64,000 bases of DNA, taken from the NCBI RefSeq assembly GCF_003063415.1, contig NZ_NESK01000003.1:62001-126000 (forward strand). Direction: 5' to 3'. Each line of letters begins with the position of its first letter. The first letter of the stretch is position 1. The translations under genes were made by a program, and so were the position numbers. Of this stretch, positions 1 through 9,538 are shown one piece after another. The notes beneath the pieces are model-generated. The model saw nothing but the letters and a program-made list of their open reading frames with translations, ran no database searches and was not told the origin of the DNA. The DNA is from Limnohabitans sp. 2KL-17 (GTDB taxonomy: Bacteria; Pseudomonadota; Gammaproteobacteria; Burkholderiales; Burkholderiaceae_C).

Positions 1-71
1 GGCGCCTCTTGGTGAAGTCCCTGCTTTTAACTATGTGTCTAAGTGCATGCCCAGCGATTGCGCTCAGGCAT

Positions 72-103
72 AAAAAAACCCGCTGTCGGAACAGCGGGTT
101 TTT
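72..103 (-). terminator. Terminator after rpmG
   Basis: A GC-rich hairpin with arms CCCGCTGT and ACAGCGGG is flanked by an A-run on one side and a T-run on the other. It lies just past the rpmG stop and fits a rho-independent terminator of the minus-strand rpmB-rpmG unit. No gene is recognised between position 1 and this hairpin. Confidence 0.8.
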
Positions 104-126
104 GGGGATACAAAGCTCAGGCTGAA

Positions 127-297
127 TTACTTCAGCTTGATTTCCTTGTACTCAACATGCTTGCGAGCTTTTGGGTCGAACTTCATGATCGACATTTTCT
201 CGGGCATTGTTTTCTTGTTTTTGCTGGTCGTGTAGAAATGACCAGTGCCAGCTGTGGATTCCAGCTTGATTTTTTCGCGTCCGCCTTTGGTTGCCAT
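127..297 (-). CDS. rpmG: 50S ribosomal protein L33
   Basis: The 56-residue product begins [19 protein letters not shown] and ends in a lysine-rich tail, which is typical of bacterial L33, a small protein of the large ribosomal subunit near the tRNA exit site. It has no zinc-binding CxxC pairs, so it is the zinc-independent form. It lies 26 bp downstream of rpmB on the same strand, the usual rpmB-rpmG pairing, and is followed by a strong terminator. Length and sequence are normal for the family. Confidence 0.95.
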   Translation of the reverse strand: MATKGGREKIKLESTAGTGHFYTTSKNKKTMPEKMSIMKFDPKARKHVEYKEIKLK

Positions 298-323
298 GGT
301 GTATGACTCCTAATGTTCTGGGT

Positions 324-557
324 TTAGGCTTGGCCACGTTCGCGCAGGTCTGCGAGAACGGCATCAATGCCATTTTTGTCGATCAGGCGCAGAGCGGCGC
401 TGGAAACGCGCAGACGCACCCAACGGTTTTCTGTTTCAACCCAGAAACGACGGTATTGCAGGTTCGGCAAGAACCGGCGCTTGGTTTTGTTGTTGGCGTG
501 GGAAACATTGTTTCCCGTCATTGGGCCTTTGCCCGTTACTTCGCAAACGCGTGCCAT
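324..557 (-). CDS. rpmB: 50S ribosomal protein L28
   Basis: The 77-residue product starts [21 protein letters not shown], the hallmark L28 N-terminus, followed by the conserved [12 protein letters not shown] segment. L28 is a structural protein of the large ribosomal subunit. The gene is first in a two-gene unit with rpmG. The length matches betaproteobacterial L28. The start is the ATG that begins this conserved N-terminus. Confidence 0.96.
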   Translation of the reverse strand: MARVCEVTGKGPMTGNNVSHANNKTKRRFLPNLQYRRFWVETENRWVRLRVSSAALRLIDKNGIDAVLADLRERGQA

Positions 558-723
558 GTGGACACTCCGATACTTTTAAAACAGCCGGTGCCGAATGGTC
601 TCATGCAGACTTGCATGGGGCCTGGCGCTCCAGCCTCACCTCGCCATTATGGGTGGCGGTATCCCAGATCGCTGCGTTCAAGGTCCCCGATGAAACGTCG
701 GGACAGAAGCAGCAAAGCTTAGG

Positions 724-729
724 ATTATA
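724..729 (-). promoter_or_regulatory. Candidate -10 box upstream of rpmB
   Basis: Read on the minus strand the sequence is TGGCTATAAT, a perfect -10 hexamer with part of an extended -10 element, in the 230-bp gap between trxB and rpmB. No good -35 box is visible. It would give a leader of roughly 150 nt before rpmB. No gene is supported in 558-787. Confidence 0.35.
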
Positions 730-787
730 GCCAGAAAGCGGCTCTTTTCCCATTTGGGCAAGGCACGGCAGGCTCAGGGAAGTTTCC

Positions 788-1849
<1,062 letters not shown>

Positions 1850-1910
1850 TCAGCTCGGGGCGAGCAATGCCGCAACGGCCGCTTGATGGGGTAAGCTTGA
1901 GGCCTAATTT

Positions 1911-4313
1911 ATGACCTATTCACTGCACACATTGACCAACCCTGCGGTCCAGGCCAAGGCGCTGGATGCACCGCAGTCTTTCTGGGCGCGATTTGCACAA
2001 GAAATCGGCTTGTTGATGGGGGGTGCCTTGCTCTTGCTTTGCCTTTTGGCCTTGCTCAGCTATCAAGCTGCCGATCCCGCCTGGTCCACCTCTGGCAGCG
2101 GCCAAGGCGTACGCAACTGGATTGGCCCTGCAGGAGCCTGGCTGGCAGATCTGGTGTATTTTGCTTTTGGCTATTCCGCATGGTGGTGCCTCGCAGCGGC
2201 GGCCCGCGCCTGGTTGGTGGTTTTGGCCCGCTGGATGCGCGGCCCATCGGATGAAGACGAGTTTCCTCAATCTGCCGACTGGCGGCACAGCCGCTGGATT
2301 TTTTGGCTTGGCCTGGTGGTCTTGGTGGCGGCGAGCGCGAGCATTGAATGGGCCCGTTTGTACCGCCTGGAGCCTCATCTGCCGGGGCACAGTGGTGGTG
2401 TGTTGGGGTATTGGGTTGGCGCAGTCAGTGTGCAATGGTTTGGTTTTACCGGCGCGGCATTGATCGGCATCGCGCTGGTGGTGGCGGGTGCAGCCATGGT
2501 CTTTCGCTTTTCATGGGGCCAGTTGGCCGAGTCTGTTGGGGCCCGCATTGATGGCCTGATTCAGTCCCGCCATGTCAAGCGTGAAATTCAAGAAGATCTG
2601 GCATTGGGACAAAAAGCTTTGCGTGAACGTGAAAAATCCATGCCCATGCAGGCCATCGAACCTCAATGGGACATAGACCATTTGCCCTTGGCGCCCGAGG
2701 GTGAGCTCGATCTGGAGCCTGTGCCTTTGCCCATGCCTTCAGCGACCCCGATGGTGATTGAGCCTGCGGTCATGAACGTCCCGCGCAGTGATCGGGTGGT
2801 CAAGGAGCGCCAAAAACCACTGTTCACTGAATTGCCGGACAGCAAACTTCCTCAGGTGGATTTGCTGGACAGTTTGTCGAGTCGTCAAGAGACGGTGTCC
2901 CCTGAAACGCTGGAGATGACCAGCAGGTTGATCGAGAAGAAACTGAAAGATTTTGGCGTCGAGGTGCGTGTAGTGGCCGCTGCCCCGGGCCCAGTGATCA
3001 CACGCTACGAAATTGAACCTGCCACAGGCGTCAAAGGATCCCAGGTGGTCAATCTGGCAAAAGACTTGGCGCGTTCGCTCAGTCTGGTGTCAATTCGGGT
3101 GATCGAGACGATTCCCGGAAAGAATTTCATGGCACTGGAACTGCCCAACGCCAAACGCCAGTCGATCAAGCTGAGCGAGATTCTGGGCTCGCAGGTTTAT
3201 CACGAAGCCAAGTCGATGCTGACCATGGGGCTGGGCAAGGACATCATTGGCAACCCGGTGGTGGCCGATCTGGCCAAGATGCCGCATGTGCTGGTAGCCG
3301 GTACCACCGGCTCGGGCAAGTCGGTGGGTATCAACGCCATGATTTTGTCGCTGCTCTACAAGGCCGAGGCACGCGATGTGAGATTGCTGATGATCGACCC
3401 CAAGATGCTGGAGATGTCGGTCTATGAAGGCATTCCGCACTTGTTGGCCCCGGTGGTCACCGACATGCGTCAGGCTGCAAACGGTCTGAACTGGTGTGTG
3501 GCCGAGATGGAAAAGCGCTACAAGCTGATGAGCAAAATGGGTGTGCGGAATCTTGCGGGCTACAACGTCAAGATCGACGAAGCCACGGCACGCGAAGAGT
3601 TCATCTACAACCCCTTCAGCCTGACCCCGGACGATCCCGAGCCACTCAAGCGTTTGCCGCACATCGTGGTGGTGATCGACGAGCTGGCCGATTTGATGAT
3701 GGTGGTGGGCAAGAAAATCGAAGAGCTGATTGCCCGGCTGGCTCAAAAAGCCCGTGCCGCCGGCATCCACTTGATTTTGGCCACCCAGCGTCCCAGCGTG
3801 GACGTGATCACCGGCCTGATCAAGGCCAACATCCCGACCCGGATCGCGTTCCAGGTGTCCAGCAAGATCGACAGCCGCACCATCCTCGATCAGATGGGGG
3901 CTGAGGCCTTGCTGGGTATGGGTGACATGCTGTACATGCCTTCGGGGACAGGTTTCCCGATCCGTGTGCATGGTGCTTTTGTGAGCGACGAAGAAGTGCA
4001 CCGCGTGGTGAACTATCTCAAGAGTCAGGGCGAGCCTGATTACATTGAGGGCGTGTTGCAAGGCGGCACAGCGGACGATGATGGTGGCATGCTCGGTGAG
4101 GGCGACAACAGCGAAAAAGACCCGATGTATGACCAAGCGGTCGAGGTGGTTTTGAAAAACCGCAAAGCCAGCATTTCACTGGTCCAGCGTCACCTCAAGA
4201 TTGGCTACAACCGCGCAGCCCGATTGGTTGAAGACATGGAAAAAGCCGGCTTGGTCAGCAGCATGAGCGGCAGCGGCCAGCGCGAAATTCTGGTGCCTGC
4301 AAGGGCCGAGTAA
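1911..4313 (+). CDS. ftsK: DNA translocase FtsK
   Basis: This is a septum-anchored ATP-driven DNA pump that clears the terminus region and activates XerCD at division. The 800-residue product has hydrophobic membrane segments within about the first 210 residues and a short linker. The RecA-like motor contains Walker A (GTTGSGKS near residue 465) and Walker B ([10 protein letters not shown]). The C-terminal gamma winged-helix domain ([20 protein letters not shown]) reads KOPS. It is shorter than E. coli FtsK because of a short linker, which is usual in Betaproteobacteria. lolA starts 5 bp after its stop. Confidence 0.96.
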   Translation: MTYSLHTLTNPAVQAKALDAPQSFWARFAQEIGLLMGGALLLLCLLALLSYQAADPAWSTSGSGQGVRNWIGPAGAWLADLVYFAFGYSAWWCLAAAARAWLVVLARWMRGPSDEDEFPQSADWRHSRWIFWLGLVVLVAASASIEWARLYRLEPHLPGHSGGVLGYWVGAVSVQWFGFTGAALIGIALVVAGAAMVFRFSWGQLAESVGARIDGLIQSRHVKREIQEDLALGQKALREREKSMPMQAIEPQWDIDHLPLAPEGELDLEPVPLPMPSATPMVIEPAVMNVPRSDRVVKERQKPLFTELPDSKLPQVDLLDSLSSRQETVSPETLEMTSRLIEKKLKDFGVEVRVVAAAPGPVITRYEIEPATGVKGSQVVNLAKDLARSLSLVSIRVIETIPGKNFMALELPNAKRQSIKLSEILGSQVYHEAKSMLTMGLGKDIIGNPVVADLAKMPHVLVAGTTGSGKSVGINAMILSLLYKAEARDVRLLMIDPKMLEMSVYEGIPHLLAPVVTDMRQAANGLNWCVAEMEKRYKLMSKMGVRNLAGYNVKIDEATAREEFIYNPFSLTPDDPEPLKRLPHIVVVIDELADLMMVVGKKIEELIARLAQKARAAGIHLILATQRPSVDVITGLIKANIPTRIAFQVSSKIDSRTILDQMGAEALLGMGDMLYMPSGTGFPIRVHGAFVSDEEVHRVVNYLKSQGEPDYIEGVLQGGTADDDGGMLGEGDNSEKDPMYDQAVEVVLKNRKASISLVQRHLKIGYNRAARLVEDMEKAGLVSSMSGSGQREILVPARAE

Positions 4314-4318
4314 CAGCT

Positions 4319-5005
4319 ATGCATTCAATTTTCTGGTTGTGTCGCACCGCGTTGGCATTTCTGGGCAAGTGCTTTTTGGCTTGTGGGGCTTTGGCCTTGA
4401 TGGTTCCGGTGCAAGCCGATGGCCTGGACCTGTTGGCTCAGTTCATGAAGCAGGCGCGCAGTGGGCGTGCCCAGTTCGTCCAGGTCGTCACTTCACCCAG
4501 CCGTGCCGGGCAGGCGCCTCGGGCTAAAACATCGAGTGGCAGTTTTGAGTTCCATCGGCCTGGCAAATTCCGTTTTGATTACCGCAAGCCTTTTGTGCAA
4601 ACTCTGGTCGCCGATGGTCAGACCCTTTGGCTGCACGATGTGGAACTGAACCAGGTCACGGCACGCAAGCAATCTCTGGTGCTGGGTTCAACCCCGGCTG
4701 CCTTGTTGACGGCTGCCGCTGACTTACAGGCCCTGAAAGCCGATTTCCAATTCGCGCCAGAGCCTGAGCGGAATGGGTTGCAATGGGTACGTGCCACACC
4801 GCAATCGCCAGACGGGCAAATTCGCTCGGTGTTGGTGGGCTTGCGAGCTACCCCCGCAGGACCCGAACTGGCCGTGCTGGACGTGCAGGACAGCCTTGGC
4901 CAGCGTTCGGTGTTGACTTTCTCGGCTTTTGAGATCAACCCGGTTTTACCCGCCAGCACATTTGTATTCAAAGCCCCTGCTGGCGCTGACGTCATCAAGC
5001 CATGA
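4319..5005 (+). CDS. lolA: Outer-membrane lipoprotein carrier protein LolA
   Basis: This is the periplasmic chaperone that carries lipoproteins from LolCDE in the inner membrane to LolB. The 228-residue protein has an N-terminal signal peptide with probable cleavage after VQA near residue 33. It then shows the LolA pattern: FVQVVTSPSR, GSFEFHRPGKFRFDY and a late SVLTFSAFEINP. It sits 5 bp after ftsK and 16 bp before rarA, so these three look like one operon. LolB is also in this window (51486-51986). Confidence 0.93.
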   Translation: MHSIFWLCRTALAFLGKCFLACGALALMVPVQADGLDLLAQFMKQARSGRAQFVQVVTSPSRAGQAPRAKTSSGSFEFHRPGKFRFDYRKPFVQTLVADGQTLWLHDVELNQVTARKQSLVLGSTPAALLTAAADLQALKADFQFAPEPERNGLQWVRATPQSPDGQIRSVLVGLRATPAGPELAVLDVQDSLGQRSVLTFSAFEINPVLPASTFVFKAPAGADVIKP

Positions 5006-5365
5006 TGTGCGGGAGGGGTCAATGAAAGCGGCCAACTTGTCCCCCCACGCCCCACTTGCCGAGCGCTTGCGCCCTCGAAATCTGGGCGAGGTGATGGGCC
5101 AGCAGCATCTGCTGGGCGAGGGCATGGCCTTGCGTCTTGCATTCGAGTCCGGTCAGCCTCACAGCTGCATTTTGTGGGGCCCGCCAGGCGTAGGAAAAAC
5201 CACCATCGCCCGCTTGATGGCCGATGCCTTTGATGCCCAATTTCTGTGCATCAGCGCGGTGCTGGGTGGCGTCAAGGACATCCGCGAGGCCGTGGAAAAA
5301 GCCGAGGCCGTTCGCACCGGCTTGCACCCCCAGCGCACGATCATGTTTGTGGATGAAGTGCACCG

Positions 5366-5375
5366 CTTCAACAAA
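5366..5375 (+). repeat. Left attachment-site core (attL)
   Basis: CTTCAACAAA here equals the 10 bp at 27396-27405. It encodes the last bases of HR and FNK in host rarA. To its left the sequence reads as host RarA, and to its right the protein similarity stops at once. Confidence 0.8.
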
Positions 5376-5388
5376 GCTGTCAAGTCCC

Positions 5389-5405
5389 TTATAAATCAAC
5401 GACTT
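5389..5405 (+). repeat. Left subterminal inverted repeat of the element
   Basis: TTATAAATCAACGACTT is the reverse complement, with one mismatch, of AAGTCGTTGAGTTATAA at 27356-27372 near the other end. It lies 13 bp inside attL. A matching inverted pair at both ends suggests recognition sites for the integrase or another end-binding protein. Confidence 0.7.
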
Positions 5406-5415
5406 AGGAAGCTGC

Positions 5416-5434
5416 TTGTGCAATTCCTTGTGCT
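5416..5434 (+). repeat. TTGTGCA / TTGTGCT repeats near the left end
   Basis: TTGTGCA at 5416-5422 is followed 12 bp later by TTGTGCT at 5428-5434. The same heptamer recurs four times near the right end. These are candidate arm-type integrase binding sites. This is inference from placement only. Confidence 0.4.
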
Positions 5435-5460
5435 TCCGCATTGTTCAATGGGGGTGAAGC

Positions 5461-6765
5461 ATGGCTGATTTGTTCGCACAAGAGCCCTCCGCACCACTGG
5501 CTGAAGCACTTCGTCCAAAGACCTTGGACGAGGTGGTCGGACAGTCGCACTTGCTGGGTGAAGGTAAGCCTTTAAGACTTGCCTTCCAGTCAGGCAAACC
5601 ACACTCCATGATCTTCTGGGGGCCGCCGGGTGTTGGTAAAACCACTTTGGCACGCCTCACAGCTACAGCCTTCAAGTGCGAGTTCATTGCCTTGTCTGCG
5701 GTGTTCTCTGGTGTCAAAGACATTCGCGCTGCAATGGAGCAAGCACAGCAGAACCTCTCTATGGGCAAGCACACGATCTTGTTCGTAGATGAAATTCACA
5801 GGTTCAATAAGTCCCAACAAGACGCACTTCTTCCCTATGCTGAAAGTGGGTTAGTCACCTTCATTGGTGCTACCACTGAGAACCCTTCTTTTGAAGTGAA
5901 TTCGGCTTTGTTGTCGCGGGCTCAGGTCTATGTTTTGAAGTCCTTGACAGACGAAGAACTGAAGCTGTTGCTTGTCCGTGCTCAAGAGCTTGCCATTGGC
6001 CATCTTCAGTTTGATGACCTGGCTAGGGACACCATCATTGGCTACGCAGATGGGGACGCCAGAAGGTTCTTGAACCTGTTGGAGCAGACCAGTACAGCAG
6101 CTAAGGCTTCTGGGATCACAGCAATCAATGCTGACTTCTTGCAGAATGCTTTGACCTTGAACAGTCGTCGTTTTGACAAGGGTGGCGATAACTTCTATGA
6201 CCAGATTTCAGCCTTGCACAAGTCAGTGCGTGGGTCCCATCCTGATGCTGCCCTTTATTGGCTGACAAGAATGTTGGACGGTGGTGCTGATGCAAGGTAT
6301 CTGGCCCGGCGAATTGTTCGCATGGCATGGGAAGACATAGGCTTGGCTGATCCAAGGGCCATGCAGATAGCTAACGATGCTGCACTGACCTATGAGCGGT
6401 TGGGTAGTCCTGAAGGTGAATTGGCACTGGGGCAAGCTGTCATCTATCTGGCCATAGCTGCGAAAAGCAATGCTGGTTACAACGCCTACAACCAAGCTAA
6501 AGCCTTCGTGAAGCAGGACAAGAGCCGTGAGGTTCCTGTTCACCTTCGCAATGCTCCAACAAAGCTCATGAAGGAACTGGGATATGGGCATGAGTACAGA
6601 TATGCTCATGATGAACCCAATGCCTATGCTGCTGGTGAAACCTATCTTCCTGAAGGCATAGAAGAAGCGGGTTGGTATAAGCCAGTGCCAAGAGGACTTG
6701 AAGTCAAGATTGCTGAAAAGCTTGCGCTGCTAAAAAAATGGGATGAAGAGGCTGGAAAAGAATGA
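5461..6765 (+). CDS. rarA: Element-borne complete RarA (replacement copy)
   Basis: The 434-residue AAA+ ATPase is clearly homologous to the split host protein along its whole length. It has Walker A GPPGVGKTT, Walker [31 protein letters not shown] (sensor 1 region) and the C-terminal SALHKSVRGSHPDAALYWL tetramerization segment. It starts about 85 bp inside the element, after GGGGTGAAGC, within the last codons of the broken host frame, so coupled re-initiation is likely. There is little room for a separate promoter. At the motif where the element integrates, the amino acids are the same but most codons differ from the host. The stop overlaps the next start (ATGA). It probably restores RarA function to a host whose gene is disrupted. 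Confidence 0.95.
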   Translation: MADLFAQEPSAPLAEALRPKTLDEVVGQSHLLGEGKPLRLAFQSGKPHSMIFWGPPGVGKTTLARLTATAFKCEFIALSAVFSGVKDIRAAMEQAQQNLSMGKHTILFVDEIHRFNKSQQDALLPYAESGLVTFIGATTENPSFEVNSALLSRAQVYVLKSLTDEELKLLLVRAQELAIGHLQFDDLARDTIIGYADGDARRFLNLLEQTSTAAKASGITAINADFLQNALTLNSRRFDKGGDNFYDQISALHKSVRGSHPDAALYWLTRMLDGGADARYLARRIVRMAWEDIGLADPRAMQIANDAALTYERLGSPEGELALGQAVIYLAIAAKSNAGYNAYNQAKAFVKQDKSREVPVHLRNAPTKLMKELGYGHEYRYAHDEPNAYAAGETYLPEGIEEAGWYKPVPRGLEVKIAEKLALLKKWDEEAGKE

Positions 6766-7796
6766 TTACAAGAGGCTATTTCATTGGTCAGATCATCGAT
6801 GAACTGACGGCGGTTTCACAACAGGTTAAGAGCCGAAGTGGACTTCAGCTTTTTGATTTGAATCGCTATCTAGAGGATTTTTTCAAAGACATCCTCAACA
6901 TTGTTTATGGTTACAAGCTGATAAATCTCAATGAAGAGCGATCAAACAACCCCGGCTTGGACTTGGGCGACGAAGTTGCAAAAGTTGCCTTTCAGGTGAC
7001 GTCCACGAAGAGTTCAAGCAAGGTCAACGAGACACTGAAGAAAGCGGCCAAGCAAGTTGGAAAGTTTCCGAAAATGTTTGTGTTGATCTTGCAGGACAAG
7101 CAAGGCAGCTACACACTAGATGCTGCCCTTTCCAAGCCGTTCGGCTTCATTGCTGAAGAACACATTCTTGATATTGGGGACGTGTTGAAGAAGGTTCTAT
7201 CCCTTCAAATTGAACAACTTCAAAGACTGCATGACTTGGTCAGTAAGGAAGTGGCCCGTGTCAAGATTGAACTAGAAGTTCCAGACAAACATGGTAAGTT
7301 TCAAACAAACATTGACTCATTCATTGAGCAGGTACCACGTGAGCGATTTGAAGGTATCGACACCTACTACGGACATCTAGTCTCTGAGGCAGCAAAGGAG
7401 AAGGCAACCTACGATGTTAGCCAAGAAGATGTCGAAAAGGACTTCAAAAAACTCATCAAGAAGTTGAGGGGACTACCAAGGATTTCGCGCCAGTTCTACG
7501 CGTTCCTTCTTGATCGTGGAGCTTGGGATGAGACAAACAAATTTATCAATGCTGACTATTTGCAGCGAGTCTGTAGCTTCCCAGATATGGACGGTGAGTT
7601 GAGATTGTTAACTGCGGCGGATCTATGCTGGTGGCAAGAACCAGATGAGCAAGGGCAAAGTGCTTCGTGGCGAATTGCTACGGTGACACCATCAAAGAGC
7701 TATGAATTCACTTGGGAATTGATGGACTTTTTGAAGCAAAAGAAAATCGGACTTGAGAAGGTCATTGTTAGTCTCGATTTTTCAGACTTTAAATAA
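6762..7796 (+). CDS. SMEK-domain protein, putative nuclease of a defence pair
   Basis: The 344-residue protein opens with MITRGYFIGQIIDEL and continues with LNEERSNNPGLDLGD and AFQVTSTKSSSKV. This is the conserved pattern of SMEK-domain proteins as I recall it. D67 together with Q78-V-T80 looks like a PD-(D/E)xK-type nuclease core, as in Mrr-like enzymes; the catalytic reading is inference. The C-terminal half (about 170-344) is not recognised. Its start overlaps the element rarA stop (ATGA) and its stop overlaps the Abi-C start (TAATG), so the three genes are one translationally coupled operon. An anti-phage role is inferred from the partner. Confidence 0.75.
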   Translation: MITRGYFIGQIIDELTAVSQQVKSRSGLQLFDLNRYLEDFFKDILNIVYGYKLINLNEERSNNPGLDLGDEVAKVAFQVTSTKSSSKVNETLKKAAKQVGKFPKMFVLILQDKQGSYTLDAALSKPFGFIAEEHILDIGDVLKKVLSLQIEQLQRLHDLVSKEVARVKIELEVPDKHGKFQTNIDSFIEQVPRERFEGIDTYYGHLVSEAAKEKATYDVSQEDVEKDFKKLIKKLRGLPRISRQFYAFLLDRGAWDETNKFINADYLQRVCSFPDMDGELRLLTAADLCWWQEPDEQGQSASWRIATVTPSKSYEFTWELMDFLKQKKIGLEKVIVSLDFSDFK

Positions 7797-8635
7797 TGAA
7801 GTTGTCCGACTTCTCTGCTCAAAGAATTGGCGAATTCATTGCAGGCGATCCTGAAGGGTGGCCGTATAGAAGCGGTCCGAAACTTGTAGCCTTCTTCAAT
7901 AAGATGGGCTTTAGGGAAGTCTATGGACAGGGATTCCCCAGTCGTGCAACCTTTGCGAAAGAGAAGGTTGCAGAACTGAATGGAAAGCCAAAGCTGAAAG
8001 ATGCCTTTCGGGAAATGCTTGACCTAAGGCTTTGGCTTGAAGTTACCACTGGAACAGTGGAGGCTTGCGCTGTTCAGATCAACGAAATTTTGAAGTATGA
8101 CGGTTATGAAGTTGTCAGAGATGGCAACTTTTACAAAGTTCGTGAACTGGCTGGTGCAGTCATTGAGGTTGAAAACCGCTTTGCAGAATCGGAAGAACTT
8201 AGTGAACTTCTGATTGAAGAGCAAATTCAAAAGTGCAGAGACAAGGTTGAAGTGGGCGACTATTCAGGTGCCATTACCAATGCAAGAAGTCTGGTTGAGG
8301 CGGTCTGCGTAAAGATCGAAGCCGATCTAGATGCAAATGCCCTAGGCAATGATGGGGACCTAGTGAAGCTTTTCAATCGGGTGAGAAAGTTGCTTAATCT
8401 CGATCCCAGCAGGCAGGACATATCCGAGTCACTTAAGCAGGTTCTTTCAGGGTTGTCCAGCATTATCAATGGCCTTGCTGCCATGCGAAACAGGATGTCC
8501 GATGCTCATGGTGTTGCCTACAAGCCAAGTCGGCACCATGCAAAACTTGCCGTGAATTCAGCTAAAACACTTGCTGATTTTCTATTCGATACGGTGAGTT
8601 ATCAAATAGAAAAAGGTGGGCTGAAGAAAAAGTAG
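7796..8635 (+). CDS. Abortive infection family protein (Abi-C, HEPN-like)
   Basis: The C-terminal half (about 145-270) matches the Abi-C domain: an NARSLVEAV helix, LFNRVRKLLNLDPS, QVLSGLSSIINGLAAM, then RNRMSDAHG at 231-239. R231 to H238 gives the R-N-x5-H spacing of HEPN ribonucleases, a superfamily often used as toxins in phage defence. The N-terminal 140 residues are unassigned and may sense infection. The gene shares bases with the upstream SMEK gene, which argues for a fixed two-protein system. RNase activity and abortive infection are inferred. Confidence 0.82.
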   Translation: MKLSDFSAQRIGEFIAGDPEGWPYRSGPKLVAFFNKMGFREVYGQGFPSRATFAKEKVAELNGKPKLKDAFREMLDLRLWLEVTTGTVEACAVQINEILKYDGYEVVRDGNFYKVRELAGAVIEVENRFAESEELSELLIEEQIQKCRDKVEVGDYSGAITNARSLVEAVCVKIEADLDANALGNDGDLVKLFNRVRKLLNLDPSRQDISESLKQVLSGLSSIINGLAAMRNRMSDAHGVAYKPSRHHAKLAVNSAKTLADFLFDTVSYQIEKGGLKKK

Positions 8636-8638
8636 TAA

Positions 8639-8660
8639 GTTAAATTCATATGAATTTAAC
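8639..8660 (+). promoter_or_regulatory. 22-bp perfect palindrome, copy 1 of 3
   Basis: GTTAAATTCAT is followed directly by its own reverse complement ATGAATTTAAC. Close copies lie at 10262-10283 and 14614-14635, and all three are followed by TG. It lies between the Abi-C stop and the promoter of the 8749 gene. A likely operator for the XRE regulator at 14242-14598, whose own upstream region carries a copy. Confidence 0.65.
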
Positions 8661-8697
8661 TGAAAGAACAAAAGCCACTCTTCGATACTGATTTTTG

Positions 8698-8748
8698 TTG
8701 ACTTTGGCATTGTGTTTTGTATGTTGTTCTCAAGAAGGAGAATAACAA
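8698..8748 (+). promoter_or_regulatory. Promoter and leader shared with the 15030 gene
   Basis: A -35 like TTGACT is followed by TTTTGTATGTTGTT, where TATGTT is the -10, and then AAGGAGAAT before the ATG. Exactly the same spacing and the same 14-base -10 region precede the gene at 15030. Confidence 0.65.
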
Positions 8749-9030
8749 ATGAAGACGAAGATTATTAAAGAAATTATCAGAAATAGGAAAAGATCAATGA
8801 GCTTTGAGATCGTTCTTTCAAGAGAATATTTCTACCCTCTTGATGAAGATGGTAAAGAAAAAAATGTAAGCACCTTAAATTATCGAGTTAGATATTGTGT
8901 AAAACACGAAGGATCTGACAAGATTTTGAAGTGCTTCTTAACTCATGAAAAGGCCAAGAAATTTGTCCACGAAATGAAATATGAAGAGGAAAAGGCAAAC
9001 GCGAAGAAGAATAAAAAGATAGCTAAGTGA
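8749..9030 (+). CDS. Small lysine-rich hypothetical protein
   Basis: The 93-residue protein is not recognised. It is strongly basic, with a predicted strand-rich middle (FEIVLSREYFYPL, TLNYRVRYCVKH) and a lysine/glutamate-rich helix at the C-terminus. It has a good ribosome-binding site (AAGGAG), its own promoter and a terminator directly after it, so it is very likely a real gene. AT-rich codon use matches the element. The basic character would suit nucleic-acid binding, but nothing specific supports that. Confidence 0.7.
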   Translation: MKTKIIKEIIRNRKRSMSFEIVLSREYFYPLDEDGKEKNVSTLNYRVRYCVKHEGSDKILKCFLTHEKAKKFVHEMKYEEEKANAKKNKKIAK

Positions 9031-9045
9031 TCCACATTCAATTTT

Positions 9046-9069
9046 AAAGCACCCAATCGGGTGCTTTTT
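9046..9069. terminator. Bidirectional terminator (AAAGCACCC family)
   Basis: AAAGCACCC-aatc-GGGTGCTTT with T-runs on both strands lies between two convergent genes (8749 forward, 9069 reverse). Similar AAAGCACCC hairpins recur at most gene ends in the element. Confidence 0.85.
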
Positions 9070-9524
9070 CATTTGGAAAGCTTTGCCTGTTCACGCTTAA
9101 TTCTCTCAATAAACTTCTTGAGAATAAAGGTCGCATCTTCAATCATTTCTTCGAGATCGTCTGAGTCTGCATCGTTTCTGATGATGATCATTCTTGTGTC
9201 CCCGATTGAGTAGTTCAGATCGATGCTGACTTTGTTTGGCTTGTTGTCGACTGACGGATTGTTCACTATCAAATATCGCGCACCCAAAGCTTTTTCCTTT
9301 TCGACTTCACTTGAGAGTATGGAACTTACGATCTCCGATTTATCACGTCGTTGCTTTTTGTCTCTAATTTCCATCAGATTCTTATGCTTTGATGTGTAAA
9401 TCTGATAGAGCCTTAACTTTGTTTCAGAAATATTCTGAATGTTGATGGCGGTAACTTTTATGCTATTTTGTTTCAAAACTTCAATGGCATGTAATATTTC
9501 TTTATCTAGCTCCCTTCTGTTCAT
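9069..9524 (-). CDS. Hypothetical protein
   Basis: The 151-residue protein is not recognised. It is charged and mostly helical at its N-terminus (about 1-75), which includes a KKQRRDKSE stretch. A strand-like middle (YLIVNNPSV, KVSIDLNYS, TRMIIIRND) follows, with an acidic helix DSDDLEEMIEDA near the end. It follows the 9539 gene on the same strand with a 14-bp gap and a good ribosome-binding site, so the two are probably co-transcribed. Confidence 0.65.
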   Translation of the reverse strand: MNRRELDKEILHAIEVLKQNSIKVTAINIQNISETKLRLYQIYTSKHKNLMEIRDKKQRRDKSEIVSSILSSEVEKEKALGARYLIVNNPSVDNKPNKVSIDLNYSIGDTRMIIIRNDADSDDLEEMIEDATFILKKFIERIKREQAKLSK

Positions 9525-9538
9525 TGTTTCTCCTTGGG

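Larger units (their letters stand above)
5022..5468 (+). pseudogene. rarA: Host rarA, 5' fragment cut by the mobile element
   Basis: RarA (MgsA) is an AAA+ ATPase acting at stalled replication forks. This frame keeps the N-terminal part with Walker A (GPPGVGKTT) and Walker B (FVDEVHRFNK). After codon 118, at 5375, it runs into 31 codons of foreign sequence ending at a TGA at 5466-5468. The rest of the gene resumes exactly in frame at 27406, so the uninterrupted gene would encode 432 residues. The start ATG at 5022 follows a strong GGGAGGGG ribosome-binding site. The stop overlaps the start codon of the element's own rarA at 5461. The fragment lacks most of the ATPase lid and the C-terminal tetramerization region, so it is unlikely to function. 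Confidence 0.93.

Noticed and set aside
3090..4136. A long minus-strand frame inside ftsK
   Set aside because: It is rich in H, Q and V, as expected for the shadow of a GC-rich gene, and ftsK is certain.
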